NCBI GenBank assembly: GCA_947471745.1
Contig: CANJKZ010000436.1
Span: 124,001-188,000 of the forward strand
Origin: Closterium sp. Naga37s-1
Taxonomy: Eukaryota; Streptophyta; Zygnematophyceae; Desmidiales; Closteriaceae
Length of the DNA: 64,000 bases
Direction of reading: 5' to 3'
The position numbers and the translations under genes were made by a program. The notes below the pieces were generated by a model, which made no database searches, had not been told where the DNA came from, and saw only the letters and a program-made list of their open reading frames with translations. Shown here piece by piece: positions 1 through 10,662 of the stretch. The number at the start of each line of letters is the position of its first letter. Position 1 is the first letter of the stretch.

Positions 1-669
1 TGGTCGGGCTGGCCTGAGGCTTTCGGGTTGAGCAATGGCCGACCTTTGGCCGTCACAGAACTAGATTCTTGCCAGGTTGGCTTGGCTCGTCCGAGCCAAG
101 TAGGCTCGTCATGAGCTAGGATAGCCATGTATTTACAATAGGCTCATGACCACTCCCTTGACGGACCTAGCTATTCCAATTTACTTCAAGTTGGTTGGTG
201 GAACCAATGCTGATGGATTGCGGTCATATACTATGGAGTAGTTCGTTTGCCTCTAATTCAAAACGCTCCCACAGTTTCGGTGCACTGCATTTGAAAGCTC
301 GCAGACTTGCAGGAGTTTGTGAAGTGGAATTCTGTCTTCTCCCACATCATTTTGCTCTTCATTTCCCACTCGCATAGCTCGTGTGCTGTGCGCCCATCCA
401 TGTGCCCTTTTCCATTCTTCTTTCAAAGACCATCCCAGTTCCTTGCGTTCCCTCATGCCACAACCTAAACTACGTTTCCCCAACTACTTACATTCCCCTC
501 CACCCCCCACCCTCCCTGCTTCCAGCGAAGGCTGCTTGTTCTCCTCCGTGCTCCCAACAGTGCTCTCCACCTGATGGGATCTCGACCCATCGAACCCCCG
601 TGGGCCGCCATGCCTGCTATACTCATCTCTTCTTTTTCTCATCCAATTCCCACAACACACAATGCACAG

Positions 670-3600
670 GGATCTCTCATCCAATTCCCTCAGTGGCAAC
701 ATATTCAGTGACTTTGAATTGCTTGATCGCCTCAACTATCTGTACGTTGTTGTTTGGCCCTCCACAGTCTGTTTCAAAGAATTCTGAGAGCGTGATCAGC
801 TAATGACTACAAACAGATCTAGATCTATCAACTCACTTCCATTAGCGCTTTGTGGCCCCTCCACACCCCAGTTGCCGTTCCTAAGCATTCTGGGACGACC
901 TGTGACCAGTTCAGTGGTTTGCCAGCACCATGCATCTTCTCTCAGTAGTTGTTTCCCAGTCCCGTTGGACCAACCCGCCATACATGGTTCAATCATGTGT
1001 TGTTGCGTTGCTTCATGTAGATGGATGCACGGCGCTGCGTTGCTGTGTGCAGGAGGCTAGGCTAACTGAGATTTCTCCTGTACTTTTCATCCACCCCTTG
1101 TGACCAGAAACCTTTCTGATAATGATCTCAGCGGTGAGATTCCAGCTGAGATTGGAGGCTTCACTTTATTGAAGTACTTGTAAGTAGGCTTGAGCAAGTA
1201 TGAAACCCGAACAAACCTTGTAAGAGGCTTGAGCAAGTATAAAAGCCAAACTGATCTTGTAATAGGCTGAGCAAGTGGGCTTGAGAAAGTGCCAGAACCG
1301 AACCGAACTTGTGAGTATGCTTGAGCAAGTACCAATCTGGAATAAACTTCTAAGTATGTTTGAGAAGATACTTAACTGGAACTGAACCCGTGAGTAGGCT
1401 TCAGCAAGTACCAAAGGTGTAAAAAAAAAAGTAAGCAGTGTGATATATACTTGACATGGGTGGGCCATAAAGAGCACTCTTGCAGGATTAGTAGAGTCTT
1501 GCAGCTTTTCGCAGCTTACAAAAAAGTGTACGTGCAGTTGTGCCCATGAGTTCCGCCTTTCCATTTCCCGTTTCCACTGCAGTGACGTCTCTGGCACCAA
1601 CCTCGTATGCCCACCTGACTACTCCGCCTGTGGCACAACACAATCTCCCAACGCAGCCTTTTGTGGCACATGTCAATCCTTCTGCAAGACTTGCTACCAA
1701 TCTGCAGGCAAGTAAATAAACATCAGCAAAGTACGGTCTCAAGAGTCAAAACTCGATGCATGGAGGAAGGCATTTCAGAGTACAGCAAGCAACGCGTGGC
1801 AAGGCATGGCAAAAGACAAGGCAACGCACGGACAAGGCATGTCAATGCATGGCACAAGGCATGGCACAAGGCATGGCACAAGGCATGAGCACAATGAACA
1901 CAAGGCATGAGCACAAGGCATGAGCACAAGGCATGAGCACAAGGCATGAGCACAAGGCATGGCACAGAGCATGGGACAATGCATGGCACAAGACATGACA
2001 CACACACATCGCATGGCACAATGCATGGGCACAAGTCATGGGACAAGGCGTTGCACAATGCATGGCACAAGCCATGGCACAACGCATGGCGCAATGCATG
2101 GGCACAATGCATGGCACAAGGCATGGCAGAATGCATGGGCACAAGGCATGGGACAAGGCATGACACAATGCTTGCCCGAATTATTAAAAAGCACCTCACC
2201 TACTTTGGACAATAAGAGGGGTGTAGAGTTTTCTCGCATTGAGATCATGCAAAATTACGATCAATCTAGGCTCTCTTACCGCGGAGCATCACCCTTCTGA
2301 TCGTTTTTTGCGCACTTGCCTGCTTGGCTGAACGTTTATTGCTCACACGTTATCACGCCCTCTTGATAACTCTTCTAGTTATAACCTTCATGCAATCCCC
2401 ACTGCAACTCTTCCTCAGCAGGAGGTGCGGGTACAGTGTCATTGGGCGCCATCATTGGCATTGTTGTTGCCGCTATGGTCATTCTCCTACTTCTTGGTGC
2501 AACTCTGCTTTACTTCACACACAAGATCAAGCTGAAACCACAAGGTAGGGAGACAAAGCGACCAGAAGAGTTCATTCTGAATAACCAAACCCTGTCTTGT
2601 TTCAACCATGGCGATAAGTGAGGAGCAAGTTCTCCATTGCATGAACTTAGACATCTGCATGCAAGTCTGCAAGACTAATCATGCTCGACTCGACAAAATC
2701 CAGCAGCCGAAACCGAGCTCTCAAATCTCTTGCCATGAAATGAGTGAGATCGACTCCCCACTAACAGCGTGGCTTGGCGCACGCATTCACTTCAATCCCC
2801 AGCGTACAGGCCTGTATGCATGGCCACACAGCTCTGGAACTTAAGTGGCACAAGGTGTTGAGGCAGTAGATGGTCTAAATCTCAGTTTCCAGGTTTTGGA
2901 GCTGCAAAGATTCGTAGAGGCTCTGTGTAGAATATCCCGTGAACTGATTGGCACGCCGCAAATCAATTCCCTAGAATGTTGGGCCAAGTCATGGGACTCG
3001 ACTCGTCACATGATTCGACTGAGGCCGGCCGAACTCGACCTGACTCGACTCCACTCAACTCGTGCCCAGGCATTTTCCCCTGCACCCATGCACCTCCTTT
3101 CACATATGACCCCACGAGCAGGCTCGGGGAGCAGCCTGGCATCCTCGCACTGCACCGAATTCTCACTAGCAGAAGTCCTCAAGGCCACCAATGACTGGTC
3201 CGAGGACAACCAGCTGGGCTCGGGTGCCTTTGGCGATGTGTACAAGGGTGTGTCTCCCCGCGATGGCATTACCATGTGGGCTGTCAAGCGCGCCAAGCTG
3301 ATCGACGTGGACTTTCAGAAAGAGGTCAGTGAGTGAGCTGCACATGTGAAGGTTGCAAATTTTATTGCAGTGGTATGTTTTGTCAGTGAGCCATGGTGAA
3401 CCATGGTGAGCCGTGATAAGATGGCATGTGTCAGTGACATCATTTTCAATCCCACGTCAAGATTTATATGCTCTATTGAAATGTTACATTGCCATGATGT
3501 CTTTTGCTGTTCAACTAATTATAGATCGTGTCTTCAATGCTGGTAAATTTAGGACATTCCCTTGGCTGCTTCCCATTTGTTCTGTCATCCCTGATCATAT

Positions 3601-6084
3601 TTGTTTCTTTTCCTCTGGCTGTGTGGATCAGATCCAGCAGATGGCCGACAAGAACCATCCCAACATTGTGAAGCTCCTTGGATTTGCGATCGGAGGAGAC
3701 TTGAGGACTCGGCCAGAGCAAGTTCTGATCTATGAATATGTGCCCAATGGCGACCTTAACAGATGGATTGGTCCAAGTATGCGTGATACTCCTCCAGCGT
3801 GTTTTTTGCTGTGCCACACAGATGGCGTGCTGTGCCGCGCAGATGTTGTGTCATAAATATGCCGTGCAATTATATGATGTGCCACTTATGCTGCACATCC
3901 TTGCAGAGGCAACCTGTGCTTTGTCATTCATGCTCTGCCACTCACGCTTTACCACACATCCTCTACCACCCTTCCTCTATCACTCATCCTCTACACATCC
4001 TCTGCCACTTGTCTGCTGCCACTCGTCCCCTGTCATTCATCCTCTGCAATTCATCCTCTGCCACTCATGCTGTGCCAATCATATGCTGTGCCAATCATAT
4101 GCTGTGCCATTATATGTTGTGCCAATCATATGCTGTGCCATTCGTCCTTTACCATTCATCCTTTTCCACTCATCCCCTGCCACGTGTTTCTTGCAGAGGC
4201 ATCCTGCCCTCTGACTCTGAAGCAGCGGCTGGACATTCTCATCGGCTTGGCACGGGGCTTCGAATACCTCCACGGCTTTGGCATCGTGCATCGCGACATC
4301 AAGCCTGCCAACGTCCTCATCACCAACAGCATGCAGGCAAGCTTGGTCGTCGTAGTGGATCCTGTCTAGTGAAGATGATATATATATACATATACATATA
4401 TATATACATATAAGTTTGAACGAGGGGTCATTGGCACAACACTACACCAACTATGGCTGGAATGTCTTTCAACTTCATATATCGTTTCTCACAGCAACCA
4501 TTTACTCAGCCCACTCACAAACCCTTTTACTTACATTTCATGCTCTTTTGTGGATGGCATCACAAGCGACCAGAGTTCTCACTGAGTGATTAATTCCTCA
4601 TGCTACAATGCCGTCACCAGGTGAAGATTGCCGACTTTGGTCTGCTGAGGATGGGGGAGGGCACAACCGTGGGCACAACGCGCATCATGGGCACACCGGG
4701 CTATGTGGATCCGGTCTACTCCATCACGTCCAAGGCCACTGCAGCCAGCGATGTGTACAGGTGAGGCAGTGATGTGTACAGGTGGGCCAGTGAGGTGTAG
4801 AGGTGATCATTGCAAAGGCCCTATGGGGATCCAGTCTACTCCAAGGCACCGCTGCCAGCGATGTGTGCAGGTGGGCCAGTGAGGTGTAGAGGTGATCATT
4901 GCAAAGGCCCTATGGGGATCCAGTCTACTCCAAGGCACCGCTGCCAGCGATGTGTGCAGGTGGGCCAGTGAGGTGTAGAGGTGATCATTGCAAAGGCCCT
5001 ATGGGGATCCAGTCTACTCCAAGGCACCGCTGCCAGCGATGTGTGCAGGTGGGCCAGTGAGGTGTACATGTGAAGCAGTGATGCGTACAAAAGTCCTTGC
5101 TGGAAGTGCATAGTATTCAGTAAAGGAGAAACTAGAAATGCATTGTAGTAGGAGTCAGCACCCAATAAGACCCGCCCCAAATCTTATGTGTGTGTGATAT
5201 ATGGACCTGTACATGTTGCGGTCAGGAAATAAAACTTATCTGAAAAGCATGTGCCTCTCCCCTCTTCTCTTCCTCTGCCATCTTGTGCCCTGAACATTCT
5301 GTGCCTTTGAACATGTCCGCTTTTTTTTCAGCTTTGGAGTGCTCATGTTGGTGGTCCTCACGGGACGAGAGCCAATCTCAGAAACTGCTGGAGAGAGCTG
5401 GAAGATCACTCCGTGGGTAAGTGCTTATCCCATGGGACCACCGCATATGCAATTACCTCAACCCATGAAACCACCTTCCGCCACTACCACATGTGTGGTT
5501 GTGGTACTTCCTTTCTTTCCTCGTCCATTTTACACTAGTGGTCCTCACAGGGACGTCAGATCACTCTGTGGGTGAGCACCACTTGCCGGTACTTCCAAAG
5601 ACTCAAATAGCATATTCTCCAAAGGAAATATTTCCAGCTTCTTGAATACCATATATGTCCCCTCCCAATCCCTCCACCTGCTCCACCTTTCAACACTCCC
5701 TCCACACCCTGCAAACCCTCCACCCTCTCCAAACTCTCCACCTTCTCCCACCCTCAATCTTCTCAACCCCCTCAGGTGGCGGAGTGCCTGTCCAAGAATG
5801 ACGTGGGGAGCCTCATGGACCCCACCATGGACGCCCCTGCTGAAGCTGTGCTGCGAGTGGCTCAGATCTCCCTCGCCTGCACTGGAGAGCGCACTGCAGA
5901 CCGCCCAAGCATGCTGCAGGTTGCCAACGAGCTGCAGGCCATTCGCGAGGCAGTGGGGGGGAAAGAGGTGCTGTGTGCTGCAGTCAAGGTGGATGCGCAG
6001 GTGCAGGAGATGAAGGATGTTGTCGCCGGTGTCGCAAGCCTCGACACGGAAATTATGAAGATTGGAGAGCAGGCCTCAGGATAA
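670..6084 (+). CDS. LRR receptor-like protein kinase, copy 1 (10-exon model)
   Basis: Membrane receptor kinase expected to sense an extracellular ligand and phosphorylate Ser/Thr in the cytoplasm. Phase-consistent exons: 670-741 and 1108-1179 (72 nt each, one LRR each, e.g. LSDNDLSGEIP), 1505-1707 (ten cysteines), 2419-2544 (transmembrane helix, then basic HKIKLK), 3122-3324 (P-loop GSGAFGDVY and AVK lysine), 3632-3776, 4197-4336 (HRDIKPAN), 4621-4760 (DFG and GTPGYVDP), 5332-5416 and 5776-6084 (subdomain XI RTADRPSM, stop TAA at 6082). All hallmark catalytic residues are present, including the RD arginine. Introns after 1707 and 4336 use GC donors. No secure start codon or signal peptide was found; a fragment at 275-318 ending in the right phase is a weak extra exon candidate. 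With only two LRRs the ectodomain looks short, so 5' truncation is possible. Confidence 0.8.
1180..1415 (+). repeat. Degenerate intronic repeat carrying splice-donor copies
   Basis: The intron after the second LRR exon consists largely of about six degenerate units of 35-50 bp. Each contains a version of TTGTAAGTAGGCTTGAGCA, i.e. the exon end and splice donor with the start of the intron. The same array is present in the other kinase copies (about 33,160-33,390 and 52,258-52,488). Confidence 0.7.
1845..2170 (+). repeat. 12-bp-type minisatellite (ATGGCACAAGGC) in kinase intron
   Basis: Tandem, partly degenerate copies of ATGGCACAAGGC and of the variant ATGAGCACAAGGC fill the intron between the cysteine-rich and transmembrane exons. 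Homologous arrays lie at about 32,405-32,735 and 51,510-51,825 and differ in length and variant order. Long Trp/His/Lys or Cys/His/Ala open frames here are products of the repeat. Confidence 0.9.
3840..4190 (+). repeat. Degenerate short tandem repeats in kinase intron
   Basis: The intron between the 3632-3776 and 4197-4336 exons holds degenerate repeats of two types: CATCCTCTGCCACT-like units and, at about 4070-4140, AATCATATGCTGTGCC units. The equivalent introns of copies 2 and 3 show a different number of the second type. Confidence 0.7.
4377..4412 (+). repeat. AT-rich (TA/CATA) microsatellite
   Basis: A run of TATATACATA-type dinucleotides 40 bp into the intron that follows the HRD exon. 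Counterparts lie at about 30,139-30,170 and 46,598-46,631, with different lengths. Confidence 0.85.
4761..5065 (+). repeat. 89-bp tandem repeat derived from exon end plus splice donor
   Basis: Three 89-bp units (period measured between 4819, 4908 and 4997). Each contains a degenerate copy of the 3' end of the preceding kinase exon (GATCC..TCTACTCC..GCCAGCGATGTGTGCAG) followed by a GT donor-like GTGGGC. Copy 2 (about 29,590-29,780) has two units and copy 3 (about 45,955-46,240) has three. Confidence 0.85.
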
Positions 6085-6369
6085 CAGGATGATTCACATT
6101 TATAAGACGTGGTCTGAGCTGTGAATAAATGGGTGTTTCGCCTTTATGACACTCACTATATGGGTCTGTGCCCTTACAAGAGTGTGAATAATCTCTAAGC
6201 TGCCTCATAATTGTAGAGGGTGATGATGCACCTCCATATGGGAAAAACGTCAGTCCAATGTGAGTGTGTGCTGCAACGAGTTAGGCGAAATAAAACGAAA
6301 AGAGATCATACTATCAAATGCTGATGTGCAAATTTCTTACTGATGGGGCAACTGATGTGTGTGTGTGTA

Positions 6370-6401
<32 letters not shown>

Positions 6402-6726
6402 TGTGTGTGTGTATGTGTGTCAGGAGTACGACACAATACAAGATTGTTAAGACATATAGACTTTTAGAGCACCTTTGATGTTATGTGTTTTCTAGTCAAC
6501 TTCCATTCTTTCTACAGGCTTGTTACATGAACCTTTTATTTTGCTTACATAAGCACTTGCAAAACATAGCTAGTGTGAAACATGTGCGCGTTTCAAAACT
6601 CAGCTCTCGTCGAGTCTAAAGACCCATACAGCAGACACCAAGCTTAGGACCCGCAAAATCTGAAGCTTTCGTTTAGGTCGTGTAATGCTCAATGCGACGG
6701 TTGGGTGAGGAAGTCATGCCGCGAGT
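6085..6726 (+). other. Kinase 3' flank with TG microsatellite
   Basis: No coding sequence recognised. It probably contains the 3' UTR; AATAAA-like hexamers occur at about 6124 and 6290. A (TG)n microsatellite interrupted by TATG lies at 6356-6421. The matching (CA)n tracts in the inverted copies are at about 28,217-28,283, 44,592-44,656 and 63,690-63,752. Confidence 0.6.
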
Positions 6727-6879
6727 GCACTGGAAACGCAGCAGGTGCCCCAATCTGAGCAAAGAGTTTGCAGTGTGTGCAGGATCGTGCCAACTTGGTG
6801 TGGCCCAACGCCCTGCTGTCCAGCCCGAACCTGAGAGGGGAGTGGGGAGAGGTGGGGAAAAGGAGAGACAGTGACAGGG

Positions 6880-7120
6880 AGAAGGTGACAGGGGCAGAAG
6901 GTGACAGGAAGAAGGTGACAGGGAGAAGGGGACAGGGGCAAAAGGTGACAGGGAGAAGGTGACAGGGAGAAGGTGACAGGGAGAAGGGGACAGGGAGAAG
7001 GGGACAGGGAGAAGGTGACAGGTAGAAGGTGACAGGGAGAAGGTGACAGGGAGAAGGTGACAGGGAGAAGGTGACAGGGAGGAGGTGACAGGGAGAAGGT
7101 GACAGGGGCAGAAGGTGACT
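6880..7120 (-). repeat. 14-bp minisatellite (CCTTCTCCCTGTCA) in E copy 1
   Basis: Tandem units of CCTTCTCCCTGTCA with variants (CCTCC, CCCC, TGCCCC, TACC). The order of variants is conserved between the six E copies, but the number of units differs. The proline/leucine/serine-rich open frames across it are simple repeat translations. Confidence 0.93.
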
Positions 7121-8196
7121 AGGCAAGAATCAGCGTGATACATGTGTTCCCCTGCACCCTGCTGTCCAGCCCACACCGGGGGGGTGGGAGGGAGCAGGAG
7201 AGGCAGGTCATGAGGGAAAAACATGCTTTCCAGCCATGCCTAGGCATGCCAATGGCGACCGATCTCACATGTGAAGCATGAAGCCAGACGTTGGTTCTCA
7301 GATTCTGCCACAAGGAGATGGTATCTCAGGAAGCATGCAATTGACAGCTGAGCTTTCTCCTTCTGCATCCCAAAATTCGCTCAGCCGAAATCACTTTGAG
7401 AATGATGGTGACCCCAGAGTCACCCTCACAAGGAGACCCACAAGTTCACTCTAAAGTTACCTACAGCTTACCCCAGACGGTGGCGACGTCAGCGACAACC
7501 GCCAACCGTAGCGCCCAACGTGGTAACAGAACATTCGACCAATCGAATCGGTTTACGGTTTGGGAGAGTACCCCGAGGTTACCCCAACCAACTTCGGCGG
7601 GAAAGTTCATGGCCCTGCCTATTTTGTCACTACTTTGAATCTGCCAAGGCAGCCACGTACGGGAATGGTGGGTAAGCCTTTTACTGTACACTTCGTTTCT
7701 CAACATGTCGAATTGACAAATTACGATTGTGTCTTCTCCGATTCTGGGTTTACTATCACATCGTTCAACATATGGTAGTTCCAGTGATGGGTTGGGTTAC
7801 GTGGCACAATCTAGTTCACCAACCAATCGGAGCTCTTCGACAACACCTTCTACTGCCTCTTCTCTCCCAGCACCTTTCAAGTACTTATCCTCATCCATCC
7901 TGTTTCTCACTCGTCATTCCTTATGTCGTTTTCAGCTCATGATACTCACGTAGAGCAGTTACAACGAGAGCTCCACGCTGCTTACTTGAACAAGTAGCAG
8001 GTTGTCTCGATTAACTATGATGAGCTTCTAATGGTGGTTAGGTTTTGCTTACACATTTAGGAAATAGGCTCCTTCCCCTTTCTACTAGCGATGTCATAGT
8101 ATTTTAGATGTTGCCGCTGTTTCAATGACTTGCATCTAATCTATCGTAGTTCACGATCGTATCTTCATGGCAGATTATCGAACACGGGAGTGATGC

Positions 8197-8764
8197 ATGA
8201 TCTTCCCAAGGTCTACGCGTATCGACCTAAGAATTGGCGCTCGTCGTAAGGTGAGTTGAAATGCTGTACGATGGGGTTTCAGGATGAGCGTCACTCATTC
8301 CGCTTGCTTCATGGCATCACTATGTTTTCTATTGCCGCCGTTTTATTTGTCGGCATCCAGGTTTCCCTCATGCCTTCTCGCCATCACACGATTTGTTTCC
8401 TTGCAATTCGTTGCCTTCACCGCAAGGTTTTGCAGATGGCGTATCACCAAGACATTAGCTTCCTATCTGGAAAGACTTCTTTTCTCGTGAGAATTCGGTG
8501 CATAATAGACACCAGCGGCGTGACAACGTTGTTTCCCAATCCATCCGGGTCCTCTATATGTTTCCTCGTGCACTAATATTTCTCCTGTTCTCACTACTCA
8601 TTCCTCACTCTTACCCCACCCCCACCCTGGCTGAATGTCGCCACTCTATGCAGAATACGGAAGGCGATTTTGTCATGCTTTGTCATGTATTCGTGAGGTA
8701 AGAACCTGCTATGTCGTTTGTTCCTGCTATCTCGTTTGTTATTGTATGCTGTAGGAGAACAACA
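8197..8764 (+). CDS. Possible small multi-exon gene inside element E
   Basis: Unrecognised candidate. Exons 8197-8250, 8283-8360, 8436-8486, 8654-8697 and 8755-8764 join in consistent phase from an ATG to a TAA and would give about 78 residues. There is a basic N-terminus (RIDLRIGARRK), one hydrophobic segment (ITMFSIAAVLFVGI) and a polar C-terminus. Donors include strong GTGAGT and GTAAGA sites and acceptors end TTCAG, TTGCAG, ATGCAG and TGTAG. The first intron would be only 32 nt, which argues against the model. All six E copies keep this region with few changes (minus strand in the other copies). It could equally be a captured gene fragment or chance. Confidence 0.25.
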
Positions 8765-9141
8765 TAATGCATTGGGTAGTGAGGTTTGTGCAGGAGCTTT
8801 CCTTAGTGAGTATTACAGTGTCTACAACATGCTGCATGTAGGGTGCATGCTAGAAAGTGGCCAATTAGTAACATTGTTGTTCGTAATGTTGTATATGAAA
8901 TGTGCAGATCAAAATGTGCAAAGTGCTAATCACTGCAGCCAGTCACAAAATAAAAAAATAATATGTGAATTTGTCAAATCTCATTTATGGTGGAATTCAT
9001 TGTTGCGAAACTATACTAAGCAATATTAATTTTTGTTTTTAACAAAAGTAGTTGTGGCTATATCAGATTTTTGTTTTCTTTTTAACGCTAATTTGTTCGC
9101 CAATAAACTGTAGGTAGTCGTTCACGTACTGTTTGCAAAAT

Positions 9142-10662
9142 TCTGTAATGTTGGCGATGTATAGCATAGTGCGAAAGCGACTCGCGTGTGATTCGCTCCC
9201 GCATGATGGGAGGGGTCTCCAATGGGTGACCTCGGGGTCACCACGGGAGGTGATTGTGGTCGAGGTTACCCGCGGGTCACCTAGACAAGGACCACGGGGT
9301 ATCCCGCCACAGGGTAAGCCGTGGGTAACCTGAGGGGGGGGGGGGGGGGGGGGGGTTCGGCCCAAACGTTTTTGGGATGTGGCACAAGCAGATGGTAGTC
9401 TGCCATGCAAGCAGAAGAGGCAGCAGCACAGTGCATCAGCAGGACTGCAGCAGCAGCAGCAGCAGCAGTAGAAATAGTAGTAGCAGAAGTGAGCAACAGC
9501 AGGCGTGGGCGACTGCAGTGGGCCGACCCGAGGTTGGATCGGGTTAGGAATCCTGCCCCACTGCACGCCCCTCCCCCCCACTGAATGCATCTGCCCCTGG
9601 CCAACCGTCCCTGTGCGATGGCGGGTGCAGTGCGGGCACAACATTCGAGAAAAATGACGCTGGTTTGACACTCGGACAGGCAGGTGACAAAAAGCCTGGG
9701 CAGGCAAAAAAACCTAGAAATCTAGTAGGTAGTGCAGGATTTTATGCGCAAAAATGGGAGCACAAATTGTTGAAACCGTTTTTCATAGCCCACCCCATTC
9801 CACGAATTTGCCTAAGAAACTTGTTTCCAACAATTTTCTTCCTTGCCACCAAATTCACCGCTTATGACCTAGAAAACCCAACCAATTTCAATCATGGAAA
9901 CAAGATATTGGAGGTCAAGACCAGATCTAGATCTGATTGACCTCCTACATCTCTTATCCAGCGATCTCGTACCCGGCACTGTAATCCAACAGCGAAACTA
10001 CTCTAGCTGTGCTTGCTACATATGATTTCAGCTTATTCAATACTAGCAGAAGGTATAGATTCCTGATAGCAGGAGTTGATGTCACGCCAGCCGTGTGGCG
10101 TCGTCGAGCACTCTTGTGCCCCCAAGGTCTCCTCCATGCCTCTAGCTTCTCTGGAGGTGAGCACCATGGTCTACTTGGGCTGCCAGGGTAGCAATAACTT
10201 AGGTGTGTGATAAGTTGGCTACTAATCTGAAGGTAATCTAAGGGGCTGTCCGTGCTCCCCCCACCATGCGGAGAGTCACTCTACACTGGGTGCTGGACTA
10301 TGGTTCCTTGTATTCCCTAACACTTGTGTGTTCACAAGGCAAAAGAGCAAGAGTTTCACAAAAACAATCGGAGAACATTGATGCAAATGGAATTGGCAAC
10401 AATAACTAGATCAGGGACCTAACAAGCCTAGCAGACAAGCAGGTCGACCTCCAGCGCAGCACAGAGGCGGCTTGCCAGCGCGGCAAATCGATGGCGTGCC
10501 AACGCAGCTGGAAGGCGGCTTGCCAACACATTAAGTCGTTGACATGCCAGCGCTGCACTACGGCAGCTTGTCAGCATTGCAACCGCAGATGTCTATAGCG
10601 CACGTGCACGCACCTACTTTCCAGATGCAGATAGACAGTTGAGCACGTCGTACACCATCACG
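9142..10662 (-). repeat. Block J, copy 1 (inverted, truncated)
   Basis: Non-coding duplicated block, homologous to 24,129-25,640, 40,313-41,870 and 59,411-60,966. It holds a G/C homopolymer (9334-9355, 22 G here), a CAG/CTG run at about 9450-9480, a cluster of GGTNACC heptamers (about 9216-9330) and four degenerate ~40-bp units with GCAAGCCGCC/GCTGCG motifs (about 10,440-10,580). No coherent open frame was recognised. This copy ends at 10,662, whereas the others continue to the copia LTR. Confidence 0.75.

Larger units (their letters stand above)
6727..9141 (-). repeat. Element E, copy 1 (inverted)
   Basis: About 2.4-kb block present six times in the window (also 18,037-20,493; 25,641-28,111; 41,871-44,284; 47,821-50,224 as an insert; 60,967-63,380). 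One edge is shared by independent junctions: it starts ATTTTGCAAACAGTACGTG when read on the E plus sense. The other edge varies. It contains a 14-bp minisatellite bracketed by GGGCTGGACAGCAGGG direct repeats, and a possible small intron-containing gene on the antisense strand of E. I found no transposase, terminal inverted repeat or poly(A) tail, so its class is unknown. Confidence 0.65.
1..10662 (+). repeat. Left arm of a >10.6-kb inverted repeat
   Basis: This whole stretch is the near-identical reverse complement of 24,129-34,557. It contains the kinase gene, element E and block J in that order. Homology stops abruptly at 10,662, inside block J, where single-copy sequence begins. The arm starts at the first base of the window, so it probably continues to the left. 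Arm lengths differ by about 230 bp, mainly because of a ~195-bp deletion near 28,219 and tandem-repeat copy changes. The spacer between the arms is about 13.5 kb. Confidence 0.93.

Noticed and set aside
381..803. 140-residue frame upstream of the first LRR exon
   Set aside because: It crosses the 670-741 LRR exon in the wrong frame, and its translation has no domain or composition typical of a protein.
1723..2300. Long Cys/Pro/His/Ala or Trp/His/Lys/Ala open frames on both strands
   Set aside because: They are translations of the ATGGCACAAGGC minisatellite inside a kinase intron. All six frames are open by virtue of the repeat.
4331..4369. Read-through of the HRD exon to a stop as a truncated kinase
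   Set aside because: The reading after MQ is intron sequence. The GC donor joins in phase to the DFG exon.
6356..6421. Telomere-like or structured RNA signal
   Set aside because: Simple (TG)n/(CA)n microsatellite without telomeric units.
6880..7120. CRISPR-like array
   Set aside because: 14-bp contiguous units without unique spacers: a minisatellite, in a eukaryotic context.
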